Origin: Impatiens glandulifera
Taxonomy: Eukaryota; Streptophyta; Magnoliopsida; Ericales; Balsaminaceae
Length of the DNA stretch: 64,000 nt
Assembly (NCBI RefSeq): GCF_907164915.1
Contig: NC_061864.1
Location: 1,600,389-1,664,388 of the forward strand
Direction: 5' to 3'
The position numbers and the translations under genes were made by a program. Of this stretch, positions 35,793 to 48,787 are shown one piece after another. Position 1 is the first letter of the stretch, and every line of letters begins with the position of its first letter. Under the pieces are notes generated by a model that searched no databases, was not told where the DNA came from, and worked only from the letters and a program-made list of their open reading frames with translations.

Positions 35793-38700
35793 GAATGATT
35801 TTAATGTTTAATATATAATTAGTTATGCCTATGTTTTATTTATTTTTTTTAAATAAATGTAGATTGCTTGACTTCAAAATAATAAAAATATATATATATA
35901 TTTATTGTTGAATTCTGCAAATACTAACGTCATTCATGATATCAATTATGTTTATTTGAAATTTCGGTAATTTAAATTTTGACATTTGTAAATGAGAATA
36001 ATTAGTATTTTGTCCATTTTAAAAAATACACTTTACTTATTTGCATCGGGATATCATTTTGCAAAGGCTGGCACTTGGCAGGTATCTTTCTGAGAATAGT
36101 TAAATAGTTTAATTTTAATTAACAAATTAAATAACCAAAAATAAATAAAATATAAAATAATTGATTAAAAAAAGCCATACTTTCCAAATGAGCTTGGATA
36201 ATTAACAAATCAATCTAATAATACTGGTTCAAGTAAGGACTGTTCACCCGAGGAAAAAAATAATAATTTTAATAAAAAAATATTTTTTTATGGTGACATA
36301 CCCCTATTTTTTATTTATTTTTAAATTATAAATTTTCACTAGTTGCTTCTCTAAATTATAAAAAAAAAAAATACAAAAACATATATTTATACACTCATAT
36401 TATTCCTAACTTTTTTGTTATTTTATTTAGTCAATCCATGGTCGGATTCAAGAATTTGAATTATGTGAGTTTAAAATATAAAATAAAACTTAAGAATAAA
36501 ATTAGTTTTGCACATATTATATGAATTAGAGAAAAAAAGAGTAAATTTAATTAAAATTTTAATAAAATAAAGAGTTATATTACATTTATATTGTAACTTA
36601 ACTTAGATATATTTCAACTCGAATTTCTTGATTATCTATATTAGAATATGATTCTGGTTCAATCACCTCATAATTATGACAGATTTTAATACATGACTTT
36701 TGGTTTTTTAATAATTACGATTAATTGTAAACAATATCATTGTGAATTGTGCCATGTAAGTATGCATGCATGCATGATGAAAATGAAAGTAAAAAAATAA
36801 TAAAATGCATAAAAGTGATGGAATATTTAAGAATACAATTAAACAAGGAAGAAGAGGACAATAATGTGGAATTGCCCATGTCCCTATGCAGATTGCAAAC
36901 AATTGAATTGTTTTTTTATGTTATGTTGTATCAAACAGCTGCTATACATCTTTAATTTAATGTTAATTAACTCAACTAATTAAGCATCTCTCAGCTGCGG
37001 GATTGAATATTCGGATCCAATTATAATTATTTATTTTTAAATTTCTCTATAACTTAATCTAATTATTAAATTACTTAATCAATTAAAATATATTTTTTTA
37101 TTAAATTTAAGTAAACTAGAAATAGACATTTAGATAACTTATCTTACCAAAATTTTGTTATAACTATTCTAAATAAAATATATAATAAACAGAATTAACA
37201 ACAAGATTAATAATTTTAAAAATGCCTTAATTTATTATAAATTATAATTAGTTATTTGATGGTTACATATTTAATAGTTATTATATAAAAATTATAATGT
37301 TTAATTTTATTAAAAATAAACAAATAGAATCAATATTTAACAAATATTTTGTTGTAAATTATAACTGATTTTAAGAATTATACATATAATTTTATATATT
37401 GTTAAAATATATAAAATTAGTTTGTTCCCATAGTTTTTTTTTTTTTTTGTATAAATATTATGCACTACATGGAACAAGAGAAATATTTACATATTAGATA
37501 AAGATAAATGGACAAACATCTTGACACCTTTGAATTTTTTAGTTATGTTTTTCTGTATACAAACTGTAAATGAATAAAATGGTTTTCTGGTAGGCAGAAA
37601 ATACAACTTTTGTGTAAAAAATGAAATTTTCATGCAAAAATGATAATAAATTATAAAAACGTGATAATGATTATCATTTTATGTAAATTTGTAATTCAGG
37701 AGTTTGTGGAGTGAAATGTTTGTAATGAGAGAAATATTAAAGAGTTTTAGTTTTGTTCTGTTTCTGGTGGGCCAGACACGGCTAATGGGTTTGGGCTTGG
37801 TCTTATCTTTCTTCATGTGGTATCGGGCTTCATAAGTCTATTCACTATTGACTATTGAGGCTTATTTGAAATGATTATTTTATCCCAATATTTGTCCAAG
37901 ATTTACAATTAGCCACACATCTAAAACCTACTGTCATTCCACTTCATTTATTATATTTTTTTTTCATTCTATTCTGTGATCCAGTTTTTACTTTTTGCAT
38001 TTACTTTCTATATGTTTTTATTAATTATATTTTGGTTTCTAAGTAAAAAAAATATTTAGGACAAATTACTTAATTAAAAAATTTGTTTCATGGTATTTAC
38101 AAATATTTCTACCCTAATGAATTATAACTTCAATAGGTTTTTAACAAAAATAAAACTGAATATATTTATATTAGAAGAGTGATAGGGAAGGAAAATTGAG
38201 AAACATTTGGAACCTTTGAAAAGTTGAGCCAAAATTTTGAACTTTGATCCTATTATATAATTTATTTTAAAACAGTTTTCAGTATTATACTTAATTTTTA
38301 TATAATGGTTTGTTTTGTTTTCGACCTAAACTTTTTTGCTTCTTTTAGTTTATTAATAATATTGTCTTTTTTTTTATAAAAAAATTAAAGTATTTTTAGT
38401 GCATATTAAATTCAAGACCATTGATTTATCGTACAAGAATATTGTTAATATATATATATATATATATATATTAAGTTACAGATTGCCTTGTTGTTTTTGG
38501 GCATAGGAAATACAAATTTAATTAGATATAGCTTGTATTATATTTTATTGTGTAATGTCTTATCTTGAAATATTTTGTGTTGATAATTGGAAGGCAATGA
38601 CAAATTGTAATTGAGATGTAATGGCTGTCTTTCTTTTCTCAAAGGCAACTAAATATATAAAAATAAAAATATAATTATTAAAATTGCTGTGCTTGTCCAT

Positions 38701-38994
38701 AACACTTCCGTAAGTCATTTATTGCTCTCACATGGACATGCATGCACCTCTCTTTCATTCTCTCTCGGGTAAGAGCTTGTTTGATCTTCCATTTATTTTA
38801 AAGAAAAATTAAGTAGTTGAATTATATTATTAAAATATTAATTTTATAAAATTAAACATTTATATTATAATATCTTCCTTAATAAATAAATAAATTAATT
38901 AATTAGATAATTAAATATATATATATATGATGCAATAAAAATTTATTTCTAATAAATATTTGTTATATAATTTTTCATTCAAACTAAATATATA
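35793..38994. other. Gene-free AT-rich region
   Basis: This stretch holds the 3' flank of the DUF1442 gene and then low-complexity AT-rich DNA with TA runs (near 38451-38471). GCATGCATGC is at about 36763-36775. No frame with recognisable protein content was found on either strand. Confidence 0.5.
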
Positions 38995-39195
38995 TAAGAC
39001 ATGGTTCGGATTGGAGTTTTTGAAAAAACTTAGATAGGAAAAAAATAATGATTGATGATTATTTTTAATAAAAAAACTTAAAAGGTATTGATATATATAT
39101 ATGAATAAAATAAAAAATAATAATTTAAAATATAGAGTATTTTAATATTTTGGTTAATGAAATGAGTGATATAATTGTTGAGAAGTGATTAATTA
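38995..39195. repeat. Dispersed AT-rich repeat copy
   Basis: It reads GGTTCGGATTGGAGTTTTTG, then AATAATGATTGATGATTATT, then AAAATAATAATTTAAAATA and TTAATGAAATGAGTGAT. The same series occurs at 16905-17085 in the same orientation and at 15740-15995 in reverse, and more weakly at 40045-40265 in reverse. Confidence 0.6.
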
Positions 39196-41611
39196 AAAAA
39201 TTGATTTTGAATAAGTTTTTAAAAAGTTCAAAGAGAACAATGCCTAAATTTGTATCAAAATTTTGTTTTCACTTTATTTTTATTTTGTTTAGGTATAAAA
39301 TTACCATGATCCATAACAATGACTTATTACCTTTTATTTTTAATTTTTTAAAAGCAATTTTTATCGTCATTTCAACTATTTTAATAAATTAGATTCACTC
39401 CTTATTTCAGAAAATAAGTAAGGTTAAAAAAAAAACAAAAATTAAAAGGAAAACTGCAAACAAAATATAAATAAAATAAAGAGTGGGCACGCGTGGGTAA
39501 TTGGTAATTAAATGGGTACGGGAGGGAGAGCGGGACCTAAGGAATTAAATTAGTAGTAGTAGTTGAAGCTACGCCTAGCTCTTATTTATTGCATGACATT
39601 AATTCCACCTTCAACGAACTATGAATTATTTGAAAACTATATATAATATAAGTAATTATCAAATATTATAACCCAAATCTTAAATTGCACTTACTTTAAT
39701 TTTTATAGCATTTTAAAATTTTAATTTTTTTATTATATAACTCTAAAATAGTCAACTTTCTCATCAAATTAGATTTTTTATCATTAAAATTTTACATTAA
39801 ACATGCCCCTGATGATGATGTTATTGGACATATAATTTTATTATGTGTCATTTTAATCCTTAATTATATATAGTATCACACTGAACTAACCAAACACGAC
39901 CCACTACATAGATTTGCTGAACAATTCAACATTAAATGTCATTTTCATAGTTATAATTTTTTTTTGTTCACAAACATTTATAATATATAATTGTGTTGCA
40001 TGTGTAATTAGAGGAGGAGGTATTTAAATAATATATATATATATATATATATTATTTTATTCTTTCTCTTATTCATTAAATCATTAAATTCATAATTAAA
40101 ATATCAAAATAAATTTTTTTAAAATTATTTATATTTATTTATATATATTCATACCCTTTAAATAATTTTAATAAAAAATATTTTCACTTTCTAAAAACTA
40201 TCAACAATTATCAATTTTGTTCGCTCTCAAGTTATTCAAATAATTCCTACCGAATAAGCCCTAAGTTTGTTTGGTTTCATATATTTGAAACATATTTTTT
40301 TACCTGCTCTATAATACATTCTAGTCTCAACTAACTTAGTTGATAAATCATCTACGAATGTATAAACAAACAGATTCTTATTTAAATGTTTATGAAATTT
40401 TAATAGTTATTTTTTACACCAAGCCCTCTTAAATAACACAATAATTTTAAAATAACCCCTCAAATATCTGAGTTTATTTTTGAATTAAAAAAATTATATA
40501 ATATATTAAATTACTTAGTTTATTAATTAAAATATATATATTATTTATTAAATTTTAACTTTAACTGTAAAAAAGATATTTTAATCAATTTCAAATAACT
40601 ATTTATTTTATAAATAAAAAACTTGAATAAAAAATAATAAAGTTTTTGAAAACCAAAGATGAGATGACGTATATAATTGGACTTTGAACTTTATTTGAAT
40701 ATAATATATAATTTTTACTTTTTTTATTATTATTATCATAATCTGTGTAGATTCACTTATAAAAATTAGTGAAGATTTATCAAGTTTCATTACTAAAAGT
40801 TACTTTTGATGCTATTTTTTTTTTTAAAAATATTTTATTCAAAATTAATCTATCACATATATTTAATCATTAAATCACTTCATTCATGAATTAAATAATT
40901 ATAAAATACTGTTACATTTTTTATTATTATATTTTTTAAAAATAAAATAATATATTTTATGTAAATTTAAACATGTTATTAAATTGGAGGACATATATAG
41001 ATATTTAGGAATCAGCCGGCTGTTGGCATTAATTACAGTATTGCACATTCTGTGTGTGAAAACGATATTATAAATTAATTTAATTTTAAATCCAAACATT
41101 TATTATTTGTGGGACCGGGTCAACCAACCTCACTTTCAAGTTTCATCCCACCCACCCTTATATCATATATAATAAATCTTTAAACACTAAAAATAATCAC
41201 TTTTATTTACTATTTAATAATATTTTGATAATTAAACATTTTAATTTAAAACTAATCTCATAATTAGGATACTTCCCTCTATAGCATTGACTTAATTATA
41301 CTGATTTTTATTTGACTCAACCGTATATAAAAAAATATTATTTAATTAATTGCGTACGATTCACGCGCCGGGAAATAATAAATTACGGCATGACGGTTAA
41401 TCGGAGATGTTGGATTCTGACAATTCATTATTACAACCCGACGAAATCAAGCAGCCATAGATAACGATCGAAACCTGCATATTTCAAAATGGCAGAAGAC
41501 CCGACTCGCCAGAGAGAGAAAGAGAGTATTTGACCTCTGAAGTTTCTTTCTTTTTTCTTCAATGGAAATGGGTATTTGATTATCATGAATTCTTGTTATT
41601 AGGTCACAGAT
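39196..41611. other. Gene-free region upstream of the IRK-interacting-like gene
   Basis: AT-rich, with TA runs near 40030-40050 and one probable reverse copy of the dispersed repeat at 40045-40265. From about 41350 the base composition becomes balanced (CACGCGCCGGG and other GC-rich patches), which marks the promoter and leader of the next gene. Confidence 0.45.
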
Positions 41612-43163
41612 ATGAACAAAAAAATGTATACTTCATCTTCTTGTTCTTCTTCTTCCTCCTCCATGCCCTCTCTTTCTCCTCCTCCTCCTCTCGTCTTCCA
41701 TCCTCCAACTTGTTTCACCCCTGTAAGTGTTTATCTTTTGTTTATCATTTCGATTAACTGTCGGTTTAATTGATTGGGTTTTGTTTTTTTTGCAGATTCA
41801 GGAAGAGAACGACAACGATGATTCAGAGGAAGGATATGGTTCAAGACCTTCCACTAATAGAAGAGAAATCGACGACGGCGTTGAGTTTAAGCGTCTTCCT
41901 ACGCCGTTGTATCAAAGCGACCGGAAAAAGGGTAAGGAAAGCCGGAGGCGGAAGGGATCTGGAAACGATGACGGCGGTGACGGCGGCGGTGGTGTTGGGG
42001 TGTCTTGGAATAAGTGTAGGCCGGGGAATAGGGAGAAGATGTCGGTAGTTCCGGTTGATAACAATGGAGTTGGGCGAAATTCTATGGCTAGTCCAAATGG
42101 GTTATTTAAATCGATATTGTATTCGTTAACGAAAAAGAGTCCACGAACTCCGTCTCAGGCGGATTTGCAGGAGGAGCAATGGAAGACGGCGGTGGCGGAG
42201 TTGTCTCATAAAGTGATTCAGGCGACGAAGAAACGAGATGATGCGATTCTTGAATCGTCAAAACTGAAATACTCTGTTTTTGAGCTTGAGAAGAAACTGA
42301 ACAAGTTGGAGATTTACTGTCATAGTCTTAAATCAGGTCTGGATAGTTGCAATAACAAATCGCCGGTAAGAGCAAATAATCAGCCTTTAATGATCGGAGA
42401 CGCCGACAAGGTTATCAAGCATTTCCTCGTATCGATTGCCGAATCTCGTTCGCATGTTCGAATCCTCAGCCGTTTCTTAACAAACCAATTCCGTCAACTC
42501 GGACCCAAAGCCCTGGATCGAATCTCATCTCTTCTCCATCCTTACGACATCAGTCTTTCCGTATCTAAAAATCCAAGAGCAATCGTTGTCTATCTCGAGG
42601 CTCTACTAAACAAAACATTCTTCGAAGATTTCGAAACAATGGGATTTAAAAAAAGTGGCCCCACCCAGATTCTGAATCCAATAGAAAGGTGTGAATCAAA
42701 CTTCAAATCATTTAACCAATTGCAGAATCTAACGTGGGAGGAAGTACTAAACAGGGGAACAAGACATTTTAGCGACGAATTCAGCCGTTTCTGCGATAGG
42801 AAAATGAGTGAAGTTGTGGGTATGTTGGGTTGGAATAAAACTTGGCCGGAACCATTGTTGCAGGCTTTCTTTGGTGCTTCAAAATGGATATGGCTTGTTC
42901 ATCTTCTTGCTAATTCGGTTCATCCAAGCTTGCCTGTATTTAGGGTTGAGAAAGGAGTTGGGTATGATTCAATCTATATGGAAGATATGGGTGGTGAGAG
43001 ATGCCGGAAATTGGTGCCGGAAGAGGTGAGGGTGATGGTTGCGCCTGGATTTTATGTTTTTGGAAATGTGGTGAAATGTAAGGTGATATCTAGATACCAT
43101 AACAATAGCAGCGGCGGCGGTGGTGACGGGAGTAGCCATGGTAGTAGCGACAAGGGTGGTTGA
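41612..43163 (+). CDS. IRK-interacting protein-like (DUF641 family)
   Basis: This is a plant-specific protein related to IRK-interacting protein and GRAVITROPIC IN THE LIGHT 1, which act in growth or polarity signalling; the exact role here is unknown. It has two exons, 41612-41722 and 41796-43163, giving 492 residues. An in-frame stop at 41600 fixes the start at or after 41612, with a second ATG at 41624. The N-terminus is a low-complexity Ser/Pro tract ending CFTP, joined to IQEEND in exon 2, matching the FTPIQE motif of relatives. A basic and Gly-rich linker and then LFKSILYSLTKKSPRTPSQA follow. The DUF641 coiled coil comes next (QATKKRDDAILESSKLKYSV, ELEKKLNKLEIYC). The C-terminal conserved region includes RFLTNQFRQLGPKALDRISS and VMVAPGFYVFGNVVKCKV. 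Confidence 0.87.
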
Positions 43164-44181
43164 TCTTCATCATCATGGTATTCATGTTGATTCCTGTAAT
43201 AATATTCCATCTTTTTGTTTTACTATAAAAGTAGATTTTACCAAAAACAAAAGTATGGTTTCTTGTCTTTGTCTGTCTCTTTGTGTTGACATTTCTCTAG
43301 TAAGGACTAAGGATACAGTCTTTTCTTTTTTTCTTTTTTGCTGCCCCCCCTACTGGTATGGATGGACTCACTTTGCTTTTATATTTGTAATAATTAGGGC
43401 TAATTTGATTTCGACTTAAATGGTACTAATAGAGGAGCTTAATTGCATCTGTTTATTTGATGTAATCAATTCAACAAGTATAATAAGTTGGTGCCAAATT
43501 CTTATAAAGCTTCCATTTCATATGAAAAGAAGAACAAGTTAGGTTATTTATTGGAAAGTCTTTACATGTAAACTAGAAATGGTTCAACTTCCCATTGATT
43601 TTCTATTGGATCATATGAATATAGTTCTCATCTAACTAATCAAGTTTGATTTTGAGTTTCTGTGCTCTATTATTGAACTGCAGGTCTTCAAGACTACCAG
43701 AGGATATTATATAATTGTTCTACTTTTTCTTCTATTCCTACACTATCTTGTTTTTTATTTAACCTTTAAAAGAAGTTATTGGTAGCATATTGCAATTAAA
43801 CTAGGCATGATTAAGTCATATATGACATAGTTGCATTTTTAAAACTATGACTGACACAAATATGTGTTATATAGTATGACAAATTGAAAAATAAATAAAT
43901 GGGTAAATTCAATGAATTTGGGATAGACATTGATCACAGGACAGGGTCTCTGCTCTTAAATAATATTTTATCTGACATGCATGGGTTAAGACAAAATATG
44001 GTAAGCCAGAGCCAGACTGAGTGAGACAGACAAAAACAAACTCATCTTGAAGGAGACTAAATCAAAGGAAGCCCATTTCCTTTTGTTCTTATGTTGTTTT
44101 AATGTTTTCAGAATCAGCCCTTTTTCAACTGAAAGTGAGGGCCCAATTTTACACCTCTGAGTTCAGAAGGAAAAAAGAAAA
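43164..44181. other. 3' flank and intergenic, no gene
   Basis: This is the 3' untranslated region of the IRK-interacting-like gene and then unique-looking sequence up to the tRNA genes. No frame resembling a known protein was found. Confidence 0.5.
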
Positions 44182-44254
44182 CGCCCACCGAGGGGCTCGA
44201 ACCCTCGACCACAAGGTTAAGAGCCTTGCGCTCTACCAACTGAGCTAGACGGGC
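44182..44254 (-). tRNA. tRNA-Lys (CTT)
   Basis: The minus strand begins GCCCGTCTAGCTCAGTTGG and ends GTTCGAGCCCCTCGGTGGGCG; 73 bases with the anticodon loop CTCTTAA, anticodon CTT. The acceptor, D, anticodon and T stems pair, and A and B boxes are intact. A T-rich terminator follows on the minus strand (revcomp of 44170-44181). It is one of two tandem copies, 77 bases apart. Confidence 0.97.
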
Positions 44255-44331
44255 TGGTTGAAAATACTTATTATTATTAGGTATTCTCAGACCTCCTCAA
44301 TCCGGAAAAATAATAAAATACAAAAGTAAAT

Positions 44332-44404
44332 CGCCCACCGAGGGGCTCGAACCCTCGACCACAAGGTTAAGAGCCTTGCGCTCTACCAACTGAGCTAGAC
44401 GGGC
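44332..44404 (-). tRNA. tRNA-Lys (CTT)
   Basis: Identical over all 73 bases to the copy at 44182-44254, with TTTTGTATTTT as terminator downstream. It lies 356 bases past the stop of the SMO1 gene, on the same strand, an arrangement repeated in the inverted copy at 48788-50151. Confidence 0.97.
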
Positions 44405-44759
44405 TTGTTGACTTTAAAATATACTCTTAAGTAAACAAATTCTACTAATAAAATTTCACACTGATGACCTATTCATTAAAGAAACTCATATGGAATACAT
44501 ATTTCCTAGTACTAGACAGCAGACACACAACTTATATTTCAATCATGCTATAAGAAGAATTCCACAACAAACAATATCACAACATATGATGATGATGAGA
44601 TGATGTCAATCCAGTTAACAAGTACACTCCACCATAAAAAATAACTACACAAATTCCTGAGTTTTCTTCAAGGATCATTCATTCTTTCGAACACCAACAA
44701 CTTTTCTTTCAAAATCCACTTGATGATTGTGTTTCAACTCAGAATCATTACTCTTCTAA

Positions 44760-46634
44760 TCAATCCGCTTTAACTCCTTCTCCTGAGCCTGCAACATTCT
44801 CTAGCCCCTTTCTTCTTTCACTTTCCTTCAGCTGAATATTACACAAAACAATGAATCCAGACTCTACTTTTCAAACAAAAGAACAAACAACATTGTAATA
44901 TAGGGAAGAAAAGCCTATACCTGTTTCATAATCTTTTTCTGGTATTGGTATCCCTAAAGAGAAAAAACCCATTAATGAAGCTTCCCTTGGAATATAATAA
45001 TAGATTGATAACATAACAATACCTTGTCAGTTCCATAAATGTAATCACAGTAGGTAAATACAGAAGAAAAGTTGCTCTGGCTCTGTCCTCCAACATAATG
45101 GTGATAGTCATGGTGCTCTGCTCCACCATAAAATGGAATGTATTTTGTGGGACTCCATGGGAAGTCATACCTGTATCATAGATATCCATTTTTCATATTT
45201 CAAGTTTAACAACCCATCATAGTTTACAAAGGGAAATCTTGAATCAAAGGGTTTACAAAGGTTGAGAGACTCTGATCTTTCCAAATTATCAAAATATCTT
45301 ATGTTCCTTCCAAATTATCAATAAAGAAGACATGAAAACTAGGTTCCAAGGGTCTTTTCAGTTATACTTGTGTTGTTAATCTCATTAGACAAATCATTAG
45401 ATGTTATTATGGTGACAAGCTTCTAACATTCTGGTCTCTGCAATTCATCATTTAGTAGTGAGTGTCCCTGTCAATGGTAATCCAAGGATGAATTATAATG
45501 ATAACAAAAGCACTAGGGGTGCATTAAAGGAAGGAATCTGATGAGTGCTCATAATGGTGAGTAGACCTTATACAAAAAGTAAACATTTCAATTTATCAGA
45601 AATTTTACTCTTGAACTAACAACTACAGATCATTGCTCCAATCTACTTTTCGATTTACTAGAATTTGTAGATAAAATAACGAATTAACCAACACATGCTT
45701 ACTGTTAATGATGATTGAGCATTCAAGTCAAAAAGTAAGCTAAAGAAGAAGTCTCAATCAAATCAAATCAAATCATAAAACAGGAATATAAAAGCATGCT
45801 TACTGTTGATAATGAGGGAGTATTCAAGTAAAAATAAATAAAAATTTATCAAAAGAAAACGTCACAATCTAATCAAATCTAAGAAGAGAAAGTGAATTCA
45901 AAGCATGCGTACCCGCTGTGAGTTTCAATTGCCTCAAGTTGCCTCAAAGCGATCCATAACCAGAACGTGATCATGTGGCCAGGGGCTATGGCGGGTCCCA
46001 AAAAGGAAGGAACACCGAGGATCAGCACCTCTGCCCAGTGAGCGTACGGCGCCGCAAATCCGATGGGTGCAGTGTATTCATGGTGTACCCGATGAATCTT
46101 CTCGTACCCCCACTTGCAATGCAGGAATCTATGTACCCAGTAATTCGTATAATCCTCGATTGCAAAGTAAACGACCAATTGGGCGACGATTTCTCCGATT
46201 GACGGCAATGGAAGGCTGGTTCGTATCCCAATCATCTGCAATCAATCGAAGAGTTAGCGGTGTGTAGATAGTAAATAGAGAGGAAGGATTTGATCTTGCA
46301 ATTAGACCTGAATCGAAGGGTAGGAGACGAGTTGGAGAGGGCCGACGACGAAGATGAACATTCGCATTACATCGCGATAGCAGCGTAAGGAATCGGAAAA
46401 AGAAAGCTTAACTTTGGGCTGGATTTTGTAGATTTGAATTTCGTGGGAGATGAACTCTAGGATGATGTAAAAAAGAGGGAAAATGGAAAAGATGATGAAG
46501 AGAAAGAGGATGTTATGACAGTAGAGGAAGTAATCGGATTTATCAGCCGAGTAGTTCAGCCATATGCTCTCGCCGGCGGTCAGTGTTCGGCCGAGCACCG
46601 CCTCCGCCTCCGGCACAGATTTGTAAGGCAGCAT
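44760..46634 (-). CDS. SMO1: Sterol 4-alpha-methyl oxidase 1 (methylsterol monooxygenase)
   Basis: This ER-membrane di-iron enzyme removes the first C-4 methyl group of 4,4-dimethyl sterols (24-methylenecycloartanol in plants). It has five exons: 46308-46634, 45913-46235, 45023-45170, 44921-44953 and 44760-44831, all GT-AG, giving 300 residues, the SMO1 size. The start MLPYKSVPEAEAVLGRTLTA and YKIQPKVK, GPLQLVSYPSIQ are SMO1-type rather than SMO2-type. The histidine boxes are HRFLH at 144-148, HRVHH at 157-161 and HHDYHH at 236-241. APIGFAAPYAHWAEV and YDFPWSPTKYIPFYGGAEHH are conserved. The C-terminus ends GEGVKAD. Intron 1 is only 72 bases and is absent from the paralogue on the other arm of the inverted duplication. 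Confidence 0.95.
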
Positions 46635-46749
46635 TGGCGTCGTCGGAGAAAGGGAAATAGATAGAGAGAGAAAGAGAATCTCAAGAATTTTTGTCTATTT
46701 CCTCTCACACACCCTATATGCGGTTTGGGATGCAGATTTGACTCTTTTA

Positions 46750-46797
46750 AATGTTTATATTATAATAATAATAATAAATATATATATATATATATAT
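46750..46797. repeat. AAT/TA microsatellite
   Basis: Short ATA and TA repeats directly upstream of SMO1. Confidence 0.85.
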
Positions 46798-46854
46798 TTT
46801 TAAATGGCGAGGGGGCAAAACTGCAACAAATTGAACACATAAATTATTACCATT

Positions 46855-47130
46855 TATATAACATGGGTTTTGGGGATTATTTCGATACTATGAATATTGT
46901 CATTGTTGGTATTCCACTCGTAAAATATATCTATGCACAAAAGTAAATCATCACCTTTCTCATTTGTGTATAGATGACGCTGTCTTAATGGATACAGACA
47001 ATACTGGTACTTGTAGCATTTAATTAACTGGGATTTGGGGTTATTTCGATGCTACCCATACAGACACTGTCTGTATCCCACTTATAAAATGACACTTATA
47101 TACAAAAGTGAAGCATCATCCTCTTCATTC
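46855..47130. repeat. Imperfect tandem duplication (~165-bp spacing)
   Basis: Copy 1 (about 46855-46970) and copy 2 (about 47020-47130) share GGG.TTTGGGG.TTATTTCGAT.CTA, then GGTATTCCACTCGTAAAAT/TGTATCCCACTTATAAAAT, then ACAAAAGT.AA.CATCA. Substitutions are frequent. Confidence 0.65.
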
Positions 47131-47199
47131 GTTGATTTTTTTCTCTTTGTACAGGTGGCATAACATGCAATGCATGTATGGGTAGCATGAGGGACGGAC

Positions 47200-47425
47200 T
47201 CAGGATTCGGTGGTGGGGTGGACTTAAATTTTTTTAGGGTGGGCTAAAGTAAAAAACGATTTTTTTTTTGATAAAACGGGTAAATAAAAGTAAGTTTTAC
47301 TATTTTTTAATAATTAAATGAATAAAATAGTGAATTCTATTAAAAAAAAATAATAATTAAAAGGTAATGTCACATTTTAACCGTAAAATAAAAAAATATT
47401 TTTTTAGGGATAGTTTTGAACCACC
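47200..47425 (-). repeat. Dispersed repeat, copy B (reverse of 32540-32762)
   Basis: It begins GACGGACTCAGGATTCGGTG and continues with GGGTGGGCTAAAGTAAAAAA, AAAACGGGTAAATAAAAGTA, AATAGTGAATTCTATT and GGTAATGTCACATTTTAACC, the reverse of the order in copy A. TAGCAT occurs just before (about 47186) and again after (about 47447), possibly marking the insertion. Confidence 0.75.
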
Positions 47426-48787
47426 AAACCCCTGCATATATTCGTCTAGCATTCAATTAACTGGATATGGGATGCAGATTCTGACACGCAATGTATTTAA
47501 TTTATGTAAGATATACATAGTAATGAAGAGACAGCATCCATTCATAAGAAGCACATTATCTATCATGTAATTAGCATCAAAGTGTCACTATGGTAACCAA
47601 CCATATCAATGATACAAGCAAATTAATATATCAATACCTAAGATATACATTGTAACAATGTAAACAACAATACAAAATAAGCATGATTAACTATCCTACT
47701 TTTAATTAACATTTAACAACAAAGAGTCAAATTGGCAACCACCATGTGAAGAATGTGACATGTGAATTAATTTGTCAATGCCTTAAATATAAATCGTAAT
47801 CAAGCGTAAGCAACCACACATAATAAGCATATTAATTGTAACGTTTGTAATTAATAGCAAAGTGTCAATATCGCAAGGACAATGTAAAGAATGTGACAGT
47901 GAGATTTAATATGTCAATATATATTAAAAAGGTTTTGAAGATGACTAAATAAATATACAATTGCTCGACCTAATTTTTCTTCCCAATAACATACAGTTTG
48001 TCTAAATTTGAAGTTGTATTTTATCATATTCCTCTTAATATAACTACAAAATCAGAAGTAAACTTAAATAAATATAAAATTAAAACACATAAGAAACGGG
48101 TGACAACCCCATCCAACTCGCCATAACCGATTCAATTTGAAATCGTGCATATCCAAGATAATCATAAAATTTGTCCTCTATAATAATTGAGATGAAGTTT
48201 ATAATTTAAATAGAATACTATATTATATTAATTTGTTGACACTTTAACTAAAGTGATTTAATATACCAGATTAATATTTATTGCCATAACCCGAAAAATT
48301 TAATTAGTTTAAGAATTTTTATAAATTTAACTTATTTTATTTATTTATGAAACTAGACCTGCACTTCAAACTTAAGATGTCATAATCCATTCAAGAATTA
48401 AGTGATAATAGTAGTGAGTAGATGACATTAATTTGATTAATAAAGTCTACAAATGACTATAAGGGTTGAACATATAACCCTTAAATACAATTAATCACTT
48501 AATTATGCGCAAAATTTATCGTTTGACGGACTTGAATTCAAATAAAAATAGAGTCTTTAACATTCCATACAATGACAATATAGACAAGTGAAGTTTATTT
48601 ATTTTTATTTTAAGCTGGTTTTTATTACTTTTCCATGTGTCAAATGTCAATGATGATGGTTTATTTATTATGTTTTGACAAATGTGTGACAAATCACAAA
48701 TGTAACACTACTTGGCATTTAAAAAGAAAATGGTGCATGGATCGAGGAGAGACAGACAAATATTTGCATCAAAAATTAAGGACAAAA
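47426..48787. other. Spacer between the two SMO1 copies, no gene
   Basis: AT-rich DNA with no recognised gene. I see no sequence match to the region upstream of the other SMO1 copy, so the duplicated segment appears to stop near the start codon or to have diverged beyond recognition. Confidence 0.45.

Noticed and set aside
44182..44404. Possible snoRNA or tRNA-like SINE
   Set aside because: Both units are complete, perfectly pairing tRNA-Lys genes with terminators and no SINE tail.
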